The position numbers and the translations under genes are program-made. Shown here in pieces: positions 43,683 to 52,963 of a stretch of 64,000 nt of DNA. The stretch spans positions 372,001 through 436,000 of the forward strand of contig OY760650.2 of assembly GCA_963663845.2 (NCBI GenBank). The letters are read 5' to 3'. The notes below the pieces were generated by a model. That model did no database searches and had not been told where the DNA came from. It saw only the letters and a list, made by a program, of their open reading frames with translations. Each line of letters starts with the position of its first letter. Position 1 is the stretch's first letter. The DNA comes from Versatilivorator sp963663845 (lineage in GTDB: Bacteria > Acidobacteriota > Terriglobia > Versatilivoradales > Versatilivoraceae).

Positions 43683-45792
43683 CAGGGCGAATTTTTGTTC
43701 AAGACTGGCAGGCTTGGAGGGAAGAGGGGGGAGGGCTGAATCTGTGGTGCTGGTGGGTAGAGAAGGGGATGGCAGAGGGGTTGGAGGCGATGGTGGGGAG
43801 GCGAAGGGATGGATTGGAGGATGGTAGGCAGGGGTGGGCGGCCCGTAGAGAGGGTTGGGGGCTGGCTGGTGGGTTGAGGGGGGGCTTCAGGCTCTCAGAG
43901 GGTTGAGCACGGCCTTGAGGGCGGCCTGGGGTTGACCGGCATAGAAGCGATGGGCCTGGGGCAGGTAGGAGAAGCGACCCTGACAGCGGACGATGGAGAT
44001 GGCGGCATTGGTCATGGCGGCGAGGTTGCGGGGCAGGTGGCCGACATGAGCGCGGCAGCGGTCTTCGTCCCAGGAGAGGTCGCGGACATGATGGAGTCGA
44101 TTCTCGATTTCCCAGTGACCTCGGACCAGAGCCATCAAGCGTTGGGAGTCGGCCTCTGCGGGGGGCAACGAGGTGAGGCCGTAAACGACTTCGGTGCTTC
44201 TGGCGCCGGTCTTCAGGTGGGTGCGCTCCCGCTGGATGCGGAAGGCTTGGCGGCGATAGGGCAGGCGAGCATAGTCGTTCCACTGCTTACCCGTCAGGTC
44301 GAGGCGACGGCAGCGGCGGGTTTCGATGCGCCCGTGAGCCTTGTCGAGAGTTTCCCGCTGAGAGGCGACGCAGGCGGGCGCCTCCCAGTCGATGGCCTTG
44401 AGGTCCTCCAGCAGGGTGGGCTGGTTGTGCTTCACCGCCGTGGCCACCCAATGGGCCTGACCCTGTTCGACCACCAGGCGCAGAGTGTCCCCCTGCACAT
44501 GCAGCGCATCCAGGCTGACGGTCCGACCCGCCAAGCGCAGTTGACTGACCAGGGTGCGCACCGCCGGGATCTCGTTGCTCTTGTCCCGGACCGCTTCCTG
44601 GCCCAGCACCAGGCCCGACCCATGTTCGAGGGCGGCCACCAGCAGCGTGCGGCCCCGGGGGTTGTGGCGGGAGGCGCCGCGCACCTGCTTGCCGTCGACG
44701 GCGACCGGGGCTGGGTGGCGGCTCATCCTGCTGGCCCAGAGCCGCAAGGCCCGGTCGAGGGTGTCGGGAGGCAGCCGCGCCAGCACGTTGTGGAAGGTGG
44801 TGACGGTGGGGGCCGTATAGCGGTTCAGTTTCTTGCTGTAGTAGGCGCGCAAGGCGGCCAACTGCTTCTGAGTGAGACGGGAGGCAAACTCGGCGATGGC
44901 GGTCACGCCTCGGCAGCCGGCCAAGCGTGCCGCCACGGTTATCGTCAGCAGGGTGGCCAGCGGGTAGCGCTTGCCCCGAGGCCTGCGGAACTCCTCCACC
45001 GTGCGCAAGGTCTCGAACAGAGAGCGCAGGCTTCCCTCGCCCAAGGGCTTGGACTCCCCTTGGCTGCGCCAATCGGGGGAATCATCCAGTTGACTCAGTT
45101 GCTGACAGGCATCCGCTTGCAGAGGGTACACGAAGATCTCCTTGGGTTGACCGTGAAGGCACCAGCGCGCGCTGCCCCCGGGCTGGCGTCGATAGCCCCG
45201 CGTCCTGCCCAGCCTCAGCCAGTTGGAAGCCCGGTAGCAGATGCCCCCAAAGCGGCTGGGGTCGACGAAGGTCTCGGCCACCAGCACCGGATGGCCGTGC
45301 AGCGCTCGCATATCCCTCGATACCCGCCGCAGGCTCAAGCCCAGCACCCGCGAGGCCAGATTCGGTCGATGGGGGCCGGGCAACACCACGAAGCGGGTGT
45401 TGTTGGCAATCAGATGCAGCCGCCGGAACTGCTGCTGCGGAACCCATCCAATCCACCGGTCCCGCGCCTTCAGCTTGAAGGCTCCTGCCTGCCAGCCCAC
45501 CAGCGCCACCCACTCCCCGTCGAATTCCGCCACGTGACGCAACCCGCACCCCACCAGACCCTGAAACGGCAAGTAGTGATGCTGCCGAACCAGTCGGTCC
45601 CAGCGGCGGCGCTCCTCCAGCCCCCGGGTCGGCCGCACCCGCACCGCTCGCAACGGCCGCTCTTTCAGCACAGCAACTCGGGAGGTGTCCATCGCCATCC
45701 CTCCCATCATCCCAGATCAGTTCCCGATTGTCCAGACTCAATCCTACCCCCATTGCTCTTAATCAAATGCCCGTCAACAAAAAATGGCCCTG
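43683..45792 (-). mobile_element. Complete ISAs1-type insertion sequence, 2110 bp
   Basis: The tips are inverted repeats beginning CAGGGC: CAGGGCGAATTTTTGTT on the left (43683) and CAGGGCCATTTTTTGTT reading inward from the right (45792). Each tip is flanked by the identical 10-mer GCCGCCCATA (43673-43682 and 45793-45802), a perfect target-site duplication. The CAGGG tips and 10-bp duplication suit the ISAs1 family. It is longer than a typical ISAs1 element because its single gene has an extra N-terminal domain. A 200-bp purine-rich stretch (43690-43886) separates the left tip from the transposase stop. Confidence 0.93.
43887..45710 (-). CDS. ISAs1-type transposase with N-terminal DruA (DUF4338) domain
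   Basis: 607 aa in one open frame. Residues about 35-190 match DUF4338/DruA: HHYLPFQGLVGCGLRHV, VALVGWQAGAFKLKARD with WIGW, LHLIANNTRFVVLPG, NLASRVLGLSLRRVSRDM and ETFVDPSRFGGICYRASNW. Residues about 225-600 are an ISAs1 transposase, with the N-terminal helper domain (RTVEEFRRPRGKRYPL) and a DDE core: VAVDGKQVRGA (D339), SLDALHVQGDT (D401) and GHWEIENRLH (E534/E536). Both domains look intact. An internal GGAGGG favours an ATG at 45692 over 45710. The same DruA domain occurs alone in the Druantia anti-phage system; here it travels inside a mobile element. Confidence 0.9.
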   Translation of the reverse strand: MMGGMAMDTSRVAVLKERPLRAVRVRPTRGLEERRRWDRLVRQHHYLPFQGLVGCGLRHVAEFDGEWVALVGWQAGAFKLKARDRWIGWVPQQQFRRLHLIANNTRFVVLPGPHRPNLASRVLGLSLRRVSRDMRALHGHPVLVAETFVDPSRFGGICYRASNWLRLGRTRGYRRQPGGSARWCLHGQPKEIFVYPLQADACQQLSQLDDSPDWRSQGESKPLGEGSLRSLFETLRTVEEFRRPRGKRYPLATLLTITVAARLAGCRGVTAIAEFASRLTQKQLAALRAYYSKKLNRYTAPTVTTFHNVLARLPPDTLDRALRLWASRMSRHPAPVAVDGKQVRGASRHNPRGRTLLVAALEHGSGLVLGQEAVRDKSNEIPAVRTLVSQLRLAGRTVSLDALHVQGDTLRLVVEQGQAHWVATAVKHNQPTLLEDLKAIDWEAPACVASQRETLDKAHGRIETRRCRRLDLTGKQWNDYARLPYRRQAFRIQRERTHLKTGARSTEVVYGLTSLPPAEADSQRLMALVRGHWEIENRLHHVRDLSWDEDRCRAHVGHLPRNLAAMTNAAISIVRCQGRFSYLPQAHRFYAGQPQAALKAVLNPLRA

Positions 45793-45866
45793 GCCGCCCA
45801 TACTTGGGGCTGGTTTTAATCCTAGAAATGTGCGATATGAGACTATCCCATCGCGTTGGAGCAACC

Positions 45867-47264
45867 ATGGCGGCACGAACCTTCATTTCGGCACTGTTGG
45901 CTGTCCTGCTCGGCTTGCGCCTGGCCGGGGCCTTCGCGGCCCCGCCCGAGGGGCCGCCTCCCCGGGGAACCGAGAGTCAGAAGCAGGTGGTGCAATACCT
46001 GTTCGACTTCCTGGACCAGAAGGAAGGGGCCCTGGAAGCCTTCGAGGCCCAATGGGAGATGAGCCTGGCGCCGATGGTGGTGGAAACGCTGCGTTTCTTC
46101 GCCCCCCGCCAGGAGCTCCTGTTCGACGACGAGACCCCGGCAGGCAAGCTGTGGGACCTGCTGGAGAGAAAGACCGGACAGGACGTGGACCGGGATCTCT
46201 ACCCCATGATGGAGTGGCTGTGGGAACAGGATTTCCAAATGCATCCCTTCTATCCGGCCTTCAAGGCGGAAATCCACGCCCCTATCGACGAGCGGTTTCA
46301 CTGGTGGTTCTATCCCGGCATGAAGCACGCCATCCGCCTGGACGAGATCGTGTGGGGTGGGGTGAAGGTGGACGGCATCCCCCCTCTGGAGCATCCCCGG
46401 TTCATCGAGGCCGGCGAGGCCGCCTACCTGGACGGGTCCGACGTGATCTTCGGGGTATACCTCAACGGGGAGGCCAAGGCCTATCCCAAGCGCATCCTGG
46501 CCTGGCACGAGCTGTTCAACGACACCGTGGGCGGCATGGAGGTGACCTGCGCCTACTGCACCCTGTGCGGGTCGGCCGTTCTCTACGACCAGCGGATCGG
46601 CAAGCGGCAGTTCGATTTCGGGACCAGCGGCTTTCTCTTCCGCTCCAACAAGCTCATGTACGACCGCCAGACGCGCTCGCTCTGGTCGGCCCTGGAAGGG
46701 GTCCCCGTCACCGGCAAGCTGGTGGGTTCGGAACTGAAGCTGAAACGGCTTCCCATCGTGACCACTACCTGGAGCGCCTGGAGAAAGAGCCACCCCCGAA
46801 CCCGGGTGCTCTCGCTGGAAACCGGCCACCGGCGGGACTATGGCGAGGGCGTGGCCTACCGCGCCTATTTCGCCACTCAGGAACTGATGTTTCCGGTCCG
46901 CTATCGGGACCGCAGGCTCGACAACAAGCAGGAGGTGGTGGCCCTGCTGCTGGAGGGAGAGGCAGTGGCCTATGACACCGCATTCCTGGGAGAGAACCCG
47001 CTCCACCAGGACCGGGTCGGCTCGCAGTCGGTGGTCATCCTGACCGACCGGTCGGGCGCCAACCGGGTCTACGACGCCACCGGCGTGACCTTCACCCGCT
47101 GGAACCGCAAGGCCAGGCTGACCGACAGCCGCGGGCGATCCTGGAATGTCAGCGAGGAGGCCTTGACCAACAAGGCCGGAGAGAAACGCCTGCGGCTCCC
47201 CGCCCATCGGGCCTTCTGGTTCGGCTGGCACAACCAGTTCCCCAACTCCCGCCTGGTGCGTTGA
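45867..47264 (+). CDS. DUF3179 domain-containing exported protein
   Basis: 465 aa from the ATG at 45867, which opens a signal peptide (FISALLAVLLGLRLAGAFA); an ATG at 45837 is possible. The frame runs far upstream through the IS only by chance. The DUF3179 core is clear: FGVYLNGEAKAYPKRIL, VTCAYCTLCGSAVLYD, FGTSGFLFRSNKLMYDRQT, TTTWSAWRKSHPRTRVLS. Function of the family is unknown. The IS right end lies 74 bp before this start, so the original promoter was probably displaced. Confidence 0.88.
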   Translation: MAARTFISALLAVLLGLRLAGAFAAPPEGPPPRGTESQKQVVQYLFDFLDQKEGALEAFEAQWEMSLAPMVVETLRFFAPRQELLFDDETPAGKLWDLLERKTGQDVDRDLYPMMEWLWEQDFQMHPFYPAFKAEIHAPIDERFHWWFYPGMKHAIRLDEIVWGGVKVDGIPPLEHPRFIEAGEAAYLDGSDVIFGVYLNGEAKAYPKRILAWHELFNDTVGGMEVTCAYCTLCGSAVLYDQRIGKRQFDFGTSGFLFRSNKLMYDRQTRSLWSALEGVPVTGKLVGSELKLKRLPIVTTTWSAWRKSHPRTRVLSLETGHRRDYGEGVAYRAYFATQELMFPVRYRDRRLDNKQEVVALLLEGEAVAYDTAFLGENPLHQDRVGSQSVVILTDRSGANRVYDATGVTFTRWNRKARLTDSRGRSWNVSEEALTNKAGEKRLRLPAHRAFWFGWHNQFPNSRLVR

Positions 47265-47283
47265 TCTTGTATTTTTCGTGGCC

Positions 47284-50058
47284 CTTCGTCAGTCCTTCGC
47301 GTGCCTTCGTGGATTCCTCTTTTTTTCTTTTGTTTCAGGCAAGCACCACCCCTGCCCTGCCGGGCGGATCATACGAGGGTGAATCACTCAATCGTCAATC
47401 AAGGCGAACCACGAATGGACACGAATGGACACGAAGACCCATGGACCTGCTTGGCTGCGATGACGTCACGGGATGAAGGCCGGGAGCGCGGGCGTCCCGC
47501 CCGCACAACACTGGCACAGCCTCACCCCTCTCCTCGACCCGGCTCGACCGGCAACGGCGCCACGATTCCGCTTCAGCCGAGCCCATGGGGTTCCCGGCGG
47601 CAGGGTGGCCGTGTGCCGCATCACGGGGAAACGGAGCGGCCACCCAACCCAGAGAATGCAGGCGAGACGCCCGCGCTCCCGGAGGGGCCCTCCTCCCATC
47701 CTTCTTGCTCCGCCAGGAGGCACTGCTCCTGCCGATGCGGCAGTGCCGTCCCGCTTCGTCTGCCTTCGTGTGTCTTCGTCGATTCCTCTTTTTTTCGGTT
47801 ACCCCCGCCCTGCTGGGCGGATCATACGAGGGTGAAACACTCAATCGTCAATCAAGGCGAACCACGAATGCACACGAATGGACACGAATGCCAGTGGACC
47901 TGCTTGGCTGCGATGACGTCACGGGATGAAGGCCGGGAGCGCGGGCGTCCCGCCCGCACAACACTGGCACAGCCTCACCCCTCTCCTCCACCCGGCTCGA
48001 CCGGCAACGGCGCCACGATTCCGCTTCAGCCGAGCCCAAGCCGTTCCCGGCGGCAGGGTGGCCGGGCGCCGCATCACGGGGAAACTGAGCGGCCACCCAA
48101 CCCAGAGAATGCGGGCGAGACGCCCGCGCTCCCGGAGGGGCGCCTCCTCCCATCCTTCTTGCTCCGCGAGGAGGCACTGCCCCTGCCGATGCGGCAGTGC
48201 CGTCCCGCTTCGTGTCCCTTCGTGTGTCTTCGTCGATTCCTCTTTTTTTCGGTTACCCCCGCCCTGCCGGGCGGATCATACGAGGGTGAATCACTCAATC
48301 GTCAATCAAGGCGAACCACGAATGCACACGAATGGACACGAAGACCCATGGACCTGCTTGGCTGCGATGACGTCACGGGATGAAGACCGGGAGCGCGGGC
48401 GTCCCGCCCGCACAACACTGGCACAGCCTCACCCCTCTCCTCGACCCGGCTCGACCGGCAACGGCGCCACGATTCCGCTTCAGCCGAGCCCATGGGGTTC
48501 CCGGCGGCAGGGTGGCCGTGTGCCACATCACGGGGAAACTGAGCGGCCACCCAACCCAGAGAATGCGGGCGAGACGCCCGCGCTCCCGGAGGGGCGCCTC
48601 CTCCCATCCTTCTTGCTCCGCCAGGAGGCACTGCTCCTGCCGATGCGGCAGTGCCGTCCCGCTTCGTCTGCCTTCGTGTGTCTTCGTCGATTCCTCTTTT
48701 TTTCGGTTACCCCCGCCCTGCTGGGCGGATCATACGAGGGTGAAACACTCAATCGTCAATCAAGGCGAACCACGAATGCACACGAATGGACACGAATGCC
48801 AGTGGACCTGCTTGGCTGCGATGACGTCACGGGATGAAGGCCGGGAGCGCGGGCGTCCCGCCCGCACAACACTGGCACAGCCTCACCCCTCTCCTCCACC
48901 CGGCTCGACCGGCAACGGCGCCACGATTCCGCTTCAGCCGAGCCCAAGCCGTTCCCGGCGGCAGGGTGGCCGGGCGCCGCATCACGGGGAAACTGAGCGG
49001 CCACCCAACCCAGAGAATGCGGGCGAGACGCCCGCGCTCCCGGAGGGGCGCCTCCTCCCATCCTTCTTGCTCCGCGAGGAGGCACTGCCCCTGCCGATGC
49101 GGCAGTGCCGTCCCGCTTCGTCTGCCTTCGTGTGTCTTCGTCGATTCCTCTTTTTTTCGGTTACCCCCGCCCTGCTGGGCGGATCATACGAGGGTGAAAC
49201 ACTCAATCGTCAATCAAGGCGAACCACGAATGCACACGAATGGACACGAATGCCAGTGGACCTGCTTGGCTGCGATGACGTCACGGGATGAAGGCCGGGA
49301 GCGCGGGCGTCCCGCCCGCACAACACTGGCACAGCCTCACCCCTCTCCTCCACCCGGCTCGACCGGCAACGGCGCCACGATTCCGCTTCAGCCGAGCCCA
49401 TGGGGTTCCCGGCGGCAGGGTGGCCGTGTGCCGCATCATGGGGAAACTGAGCGGCCACCCAACCCAGAGAATGCGGGCGAGACGCCCGCGCTCCCGGAGG
49501 GGCGCCTCTTCCCATCCTTCTTGCTCCGCCAGGAGGCACTGCTCCTGCCGATGCGGCAGTGCCGTCCCGCTTCGTCTGCCTTCGTGTGTCTTCGTCGATT
49601 CCTCTTTTTTTCGGTTACCCCCGCCCTGCTGGGCGGATCATACGAGGGTGAAACACTCAATCGTCAATCAAGGCGAACCACGAATGCACACGAATGGACA
49701 CGAATACCCATGGACCCGCTTGGCTGCGACGCCGTCACGGGATGAAGGCCGGGAGCGCGGGCGTCCCGCCCGCACAACACTGGCACAGCCTCACCCCTCT
49801 CTTCCACCCGGCTCGACCGGCAACGGCGCCACGATTCCGCTTCAGCCGAGCCCATGGGGTTCCCGGCGGCAGGGTGGCCAGGCGCCGCATCACGGGGAAA
49901 CTGAGCGGCCACCCAACCCAGAGGATGCGGGCGAGACGCCCGCGCTCCCGGTGGGGCGCCTCCTCCCATCCTTCTTGCTCCGCCAGGAGGCACAGCCCCT
50001 GCCGATGCGGCAGTGCCGTTCCGCTTGGTGGCCCTTCGTGGATTCCTCTTTTTTCAGG
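47284..50058. repeat. Tandem array, six copies of a 454-bp unit
   Basis: A fixed landmark, CCGGGAGCGCGGGCG, occurs at 47480, 47933, 48387, 48841, 49295 and 49749, giving spacings of 453, 454, 454, 454 and 454. Each unit has an internal inverted pair: CCGGGAGCGCGGGCGTC faces GACGCCCGCGCTCCCGG about 190 bp later. Units are joined by CACGAATGGA-type and CTTCGTGTGTCTTCG-type short-period words and a T7 tract. Sequence variants alternate between odd and even copies for the first four units. The array fills the 2.8-kb gap between two convergent genes. Open frames inside are considered chance. Confidence 0.92.
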
Positions 50059-50081
50059 CAAGGCCGCGCCCTGGGATGGCT

Positions 50082-52886
50082 TCAGGGGGCTGGCTGGCGC
50101 TGGATCTGCTTCATCAACTCGGCCGCCTTGGCTTCATCCAGGTCCCTCAGCTTGCCATACTGCTCCAGGGCCAGGGCCCTGTCTCCCACCGCCAGGTGGG
50201 CCAGCCCGAGATGAAAGCGCGCCTCGACGTTGCCCGGCTGTAAACGGAGAACCTGCCTGAAGGCGGGAATGGCCTGGCCCGGCTGCCCCATCTGGCCGTG
50301 GGCCTCCCCAATGAACTGGTGCAGTTGGACCAGGTCGGGCTTGATGCGCGTGGCCCCTTGAAAGGCCCGGATGGCGTCCGGCAGGCGGCCCAATTGCACG
50401 TAGGCCGCTCCAAGACGAAGGTGAGCCTGCAACGAATCGGGCTGCAGGCGCACGGCCTCCTCGAAGGCTTCACTGGCTTCCTGGCGCCGCCCCAGTCGGC
50501 CGAAGGCCGCCCCCAGGTTGGACCAGGCTTCGGCAAAGTCGGGCTTGACCTCGATGGCCTGCTGAAAGGCCTCCACCGCTTGCTGGAATTCTTCCGCCTG
50601 GCCGTAAGCCAGACCCAGTTTCAGACGGGTTTGGACGTCTGCCGGATCGATGCGGACTACCTGAGCCAGGGCGGCGGCGGCCTCCCGCCATTGCCCCAGT
50701 TGGCCCAAGACCAGACCCAGGTTGGACCAGGCCTCGCCGTATTCGGGATCGATCCTGACCGCCTGCCGAAAGGCTTCCACCGCCTCCGGCAAGCGCTCCG
50801 CCTGGCCATGGGCCACTCCCAGGCTGGAATGGGCTTCGGAGTAGTCCGGCCTGAGGTCGATGGCTTTCTGGAAGGCCTGGACGGCTTCCTCCCGCCGGCC
50901 CAGTTCACTCTGGGACAGACCCAGGTTGTAGTGGGCTTCGGCGTCATCCGGCTTGAGCAGGATGGCCTGCTGAAAGTCACCGACGGCTTGCGGGTGTCGG
51001 CCCAACCCGGCCCGAGCCACCCCCAGCGAGCGGTAGACCCCGGGTTTGTTGGGTTCGATCTGCAGTGCGCGATAGAACTCCCGTGTCGCCTCCTCCACCT
51101 GGCCCTGCTGCAGAAAAACGGTTCCTGAATTGGCATGGGCGTCCTCCAGCAGAGGATCGCTACGCACAGCCAGTCGAAAGTGCTCCAGCGCCGCTTCGAT
51201 CTGTTCCCGCTCCTTCAGGATCAGGCCCAGGCCGTTGTGGGCGGCGGCGTGGCCGGGATCGAGGCGCAGGGCGTGCCGGTACTGCTCGGCCGCCTCCTCC
51301 GGACGACTCTGCTTCCTCAGCACCTCCCCCAGTTGAAAGCGGGCCGGCGCCAGTTCCGGGTCGGCCTCCAGGGCGCGTCTCAGGTGGATTGCGGCTTGAT
51401 CCAGGTCCCCCGACTCCACCTGCGCCAGGGCCAACTGAAGATAGGGCTCAGGGCTGTTGCCCTGCCATTGGGGAAGGGCCCGCTGGAGCCGGTCCATCCC
51501 CCGGGCAACATGGACCGGGGATCGAATCTGTCCCAATCCCAGGTAAATGTCCCGTTCCGAATCGGGCAACCCCTCCGGCTGGTGCAACACCACCTCGTCG
51601 GGCTTGGGGGAGTGGTCTTCCTCGAGGGGCGCCAGCAGGTCCTCCCGTGGAGGCGGCCTGCGCTGGATGAAGTGATCGGTCATCACCACGTGCACCGCGT
51701 CCTGGGTGCGGCGCTGGGGCATGTGGCAGCTCGCGCAATCGCTCTCTCCGGGATCCGAATGGGCTTGCGGCGACACCTCGGCGTGGCAATCCATGCAACG
51801 TTCCCGATAGTGCCGCACCGCTTCCTCGCCGCGGGGAGCGTGATGGGGATCGTGACAGGTGGTGCAGGTCATCCTTCCCCGGCTGCCGATGAAGCAGGGC
51901 GACCGGCGCAGGCGATAGCTGCTGCTGTCCACCTCGAACCGCTCGCTCAACTCCCCCGTCTTGGGATCCACCAGGTCGAACCGGACCGAGTAGTCCGCCA
52001 GGGGCTCGCCCGGGCGGTAGGAGTAGATGGAACGCCCGAAGCGCTGGATATGGGGGCCGGCGGTGGCCACCGGCAGGTGGCACTGCATGCAGACCTCCAT
52101 CTCGCGCTCGGGTCCCAGGCGGACCGGATTCACAATGGCCCGGCGGATGTCGGCCGCATCCGCCCTGCTGCTGGAAGCCAACTCCAAGTGCCGGCTCCCG
52201 GGGCCGTGGCAGCGCTGGCAGTCGATGCCCGACGGCAGCTCCCGGGGGAAACGGCTGTCGAGCCCAAGGCGGTCGGAGGGTTCCGGAAGGGGCGGATAGG
52301 CGTTGTGGCAGAACATGCAGGCATGGGTGACCTGCCGGCTGAAATCCTCATGGTCGGGCCGGTCGTAGCCGGGGCTCATGGCCCAGCGCTGCTCCTGGGT
52401 ATACCAGCTCACCGGCAGTTCCCTCAGCACGCCGCCGGCGTCCAGGTTGAGATAGCTGCGGGCGTGGATTCCCGAACCGATGACGTGGGTGGCCTCCATC
52501 TCGAAGACGTTGTGCTCCCGCCCCTGGGCATCCAGTTGGTAGCGCCGCTGGTAGAAGCGCCCGTCGCGTTGAACCATCCGATAATGGCGGTTGGAGAGCG
52601 CATGGTAGTAGTGGTTGTCGACCTCGTAGTCCTCGATGACGTTCTCCGCCGAGGGGAGATAGAAGGAGCGGCCCATGGCGACTTCCTGGTAGCTGTCATG
52701 GATGTCGGAGTGACAGGGCTGGCAGGTTTGCGGGTCGACATACTCCGACGCGGAAGGATCGGGCGCCATTTGCGACCGAGCAGCCAAGCCGATGAGAGCC
52801 AGGACGATTGCCGCCCCGGCCCCCAACCCGAGCCACCGCCCGGGCGTCAATGGGAATGGACTTCGACCAACGGTTGCAGCACGCAT
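50082..52886 (-). CDS. Heptaheme cytochrome c-TPR fusion protein (paralog 2)
   Basis: 934 aa from the ATG at 52886; the frame before it translates intergenic repeat words (KGHEETLVV). A membrane segment lies at about 19-36. Seven CxxCH motifs: CQPCH, CMFCH, CQRCH, CMQCH, CTTCH, CMDCH and CASCH, in the same order and spacing as the other two paralogs. About thirteen TPR units follow, the longest run of the three. It lies 77 bp after paralog 3 on the same strand. Confidence 0.9.
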   Translation of the reverse strand: MRAATVGRSPFPLTPGRWLGLGAGAAIVLALIGLAARSQMAPDPSASEYVDPQTCQPCHSDIHDSYQEVAMGRSFYLPSAENVIEDYEVDNHYYHALSNRHYRMVQRDGRFYQRRYQLDAQGREHNVFEMEATHVIGSGIHARSYLNLDAGGVLRELPVSWYTQEQRWAMSPGYDRPDHEDFSRQVTHACMFCHNAYPPLPEPSDRLGLDSRFPRELPSGIDCQRCHGPGSRHLELASSSRADAADIRRAIVNPVRLGPEREMEVCMQCHLPVATAGPHIQRFGRSIYSYRPGEPLADYSVRFDLVDPKTGELSERFEVDSSSYRLRRSPCFIGSRGRMTCTTCHDPHHAPRGEEAVRHYRERCMDCHAEVSPQAHSDPGESDCASCHMPQRRTQDAVHVVMTDHFIQRRPPPREDLLAPLEEDHSPKPDEVVLHQPEGLPDSERDIYLGLGQIRSPVHVARGMDRLQRALPQWQGNSPEPYLQLALAQVESGDLDQAAIHLRRALEADPELAPARFQLGEVLRKQSRPEEAAEQYRHALRLDPGHAAAHNGLGLILKEREQIEAALEHFRLAVRSDPLLEDAHANSGTVFLQQGQVEEATREFYRALQIEPNKPGVYRSLGVARAGLGRHPQAVGDFQQAILLKPDDAEAHYNLGLSQSELGRREEAVQAFQKAIDLRPDYSEAHSSLGVAHGQAERLPEAVEAFRQAVRIDPEYGEAWSNLGLVLGQLGQWREAAAALAQVVRIDPADVQTRLKLGLAYGQAEEFQQAVEAFQQAIEVKPDFAEAWSNLGAAFGRLGRRQEASEAFEEAVRLQPDSLQAHLRLGAAYVQLGRLPDAIRAFQGATRIKPDLVQLHQFIGEAHGQMGQPGQAIPAFRQVLRLQPGNVEARFHLGLAHLAVGDRALALEQYGKLRDLDEAKAAELMKQIQRQPAP

Positions 52887-52963
52887 GTCAACCACCAGTG
52901 TTTCTTCGTGCCCCTTCCTGGATACCTTCTTTTCGAGTCGAGCCTTCTGCAAGATTCCCCACG

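Noticed and set aside
43887..45710. DruA gene as part of a Druantia defence operon
   Set aside because: No other Druantia gene is nearby, and the domain is fused to a transposase inside IS boundaries, so defence function cannot be claimed.
43932..45866. Upstream extension of the DUF3179 frame through the IS
   Set aside because: It is antisense to the transposase and crosses the IS boundary and target duplication; the signal peptide sets the real start near 45867.
47284..50058. Possible CRISPR array
   Set aside because: The unit is 454 bp with near-identical content throughout; there are no short repeats alternating with unique spacers and no cas genes.
47301..50260. Overlapping 300-aa reading frames along the tandem array, linked by ATGA
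   Set aside because: Each frame spans two 454-bp units only because the unit length is not a multiple of three. Long frames exist on both strands, there is no RBS or domain, and the translations are the kind produced by GC-rich intergenic repeats.
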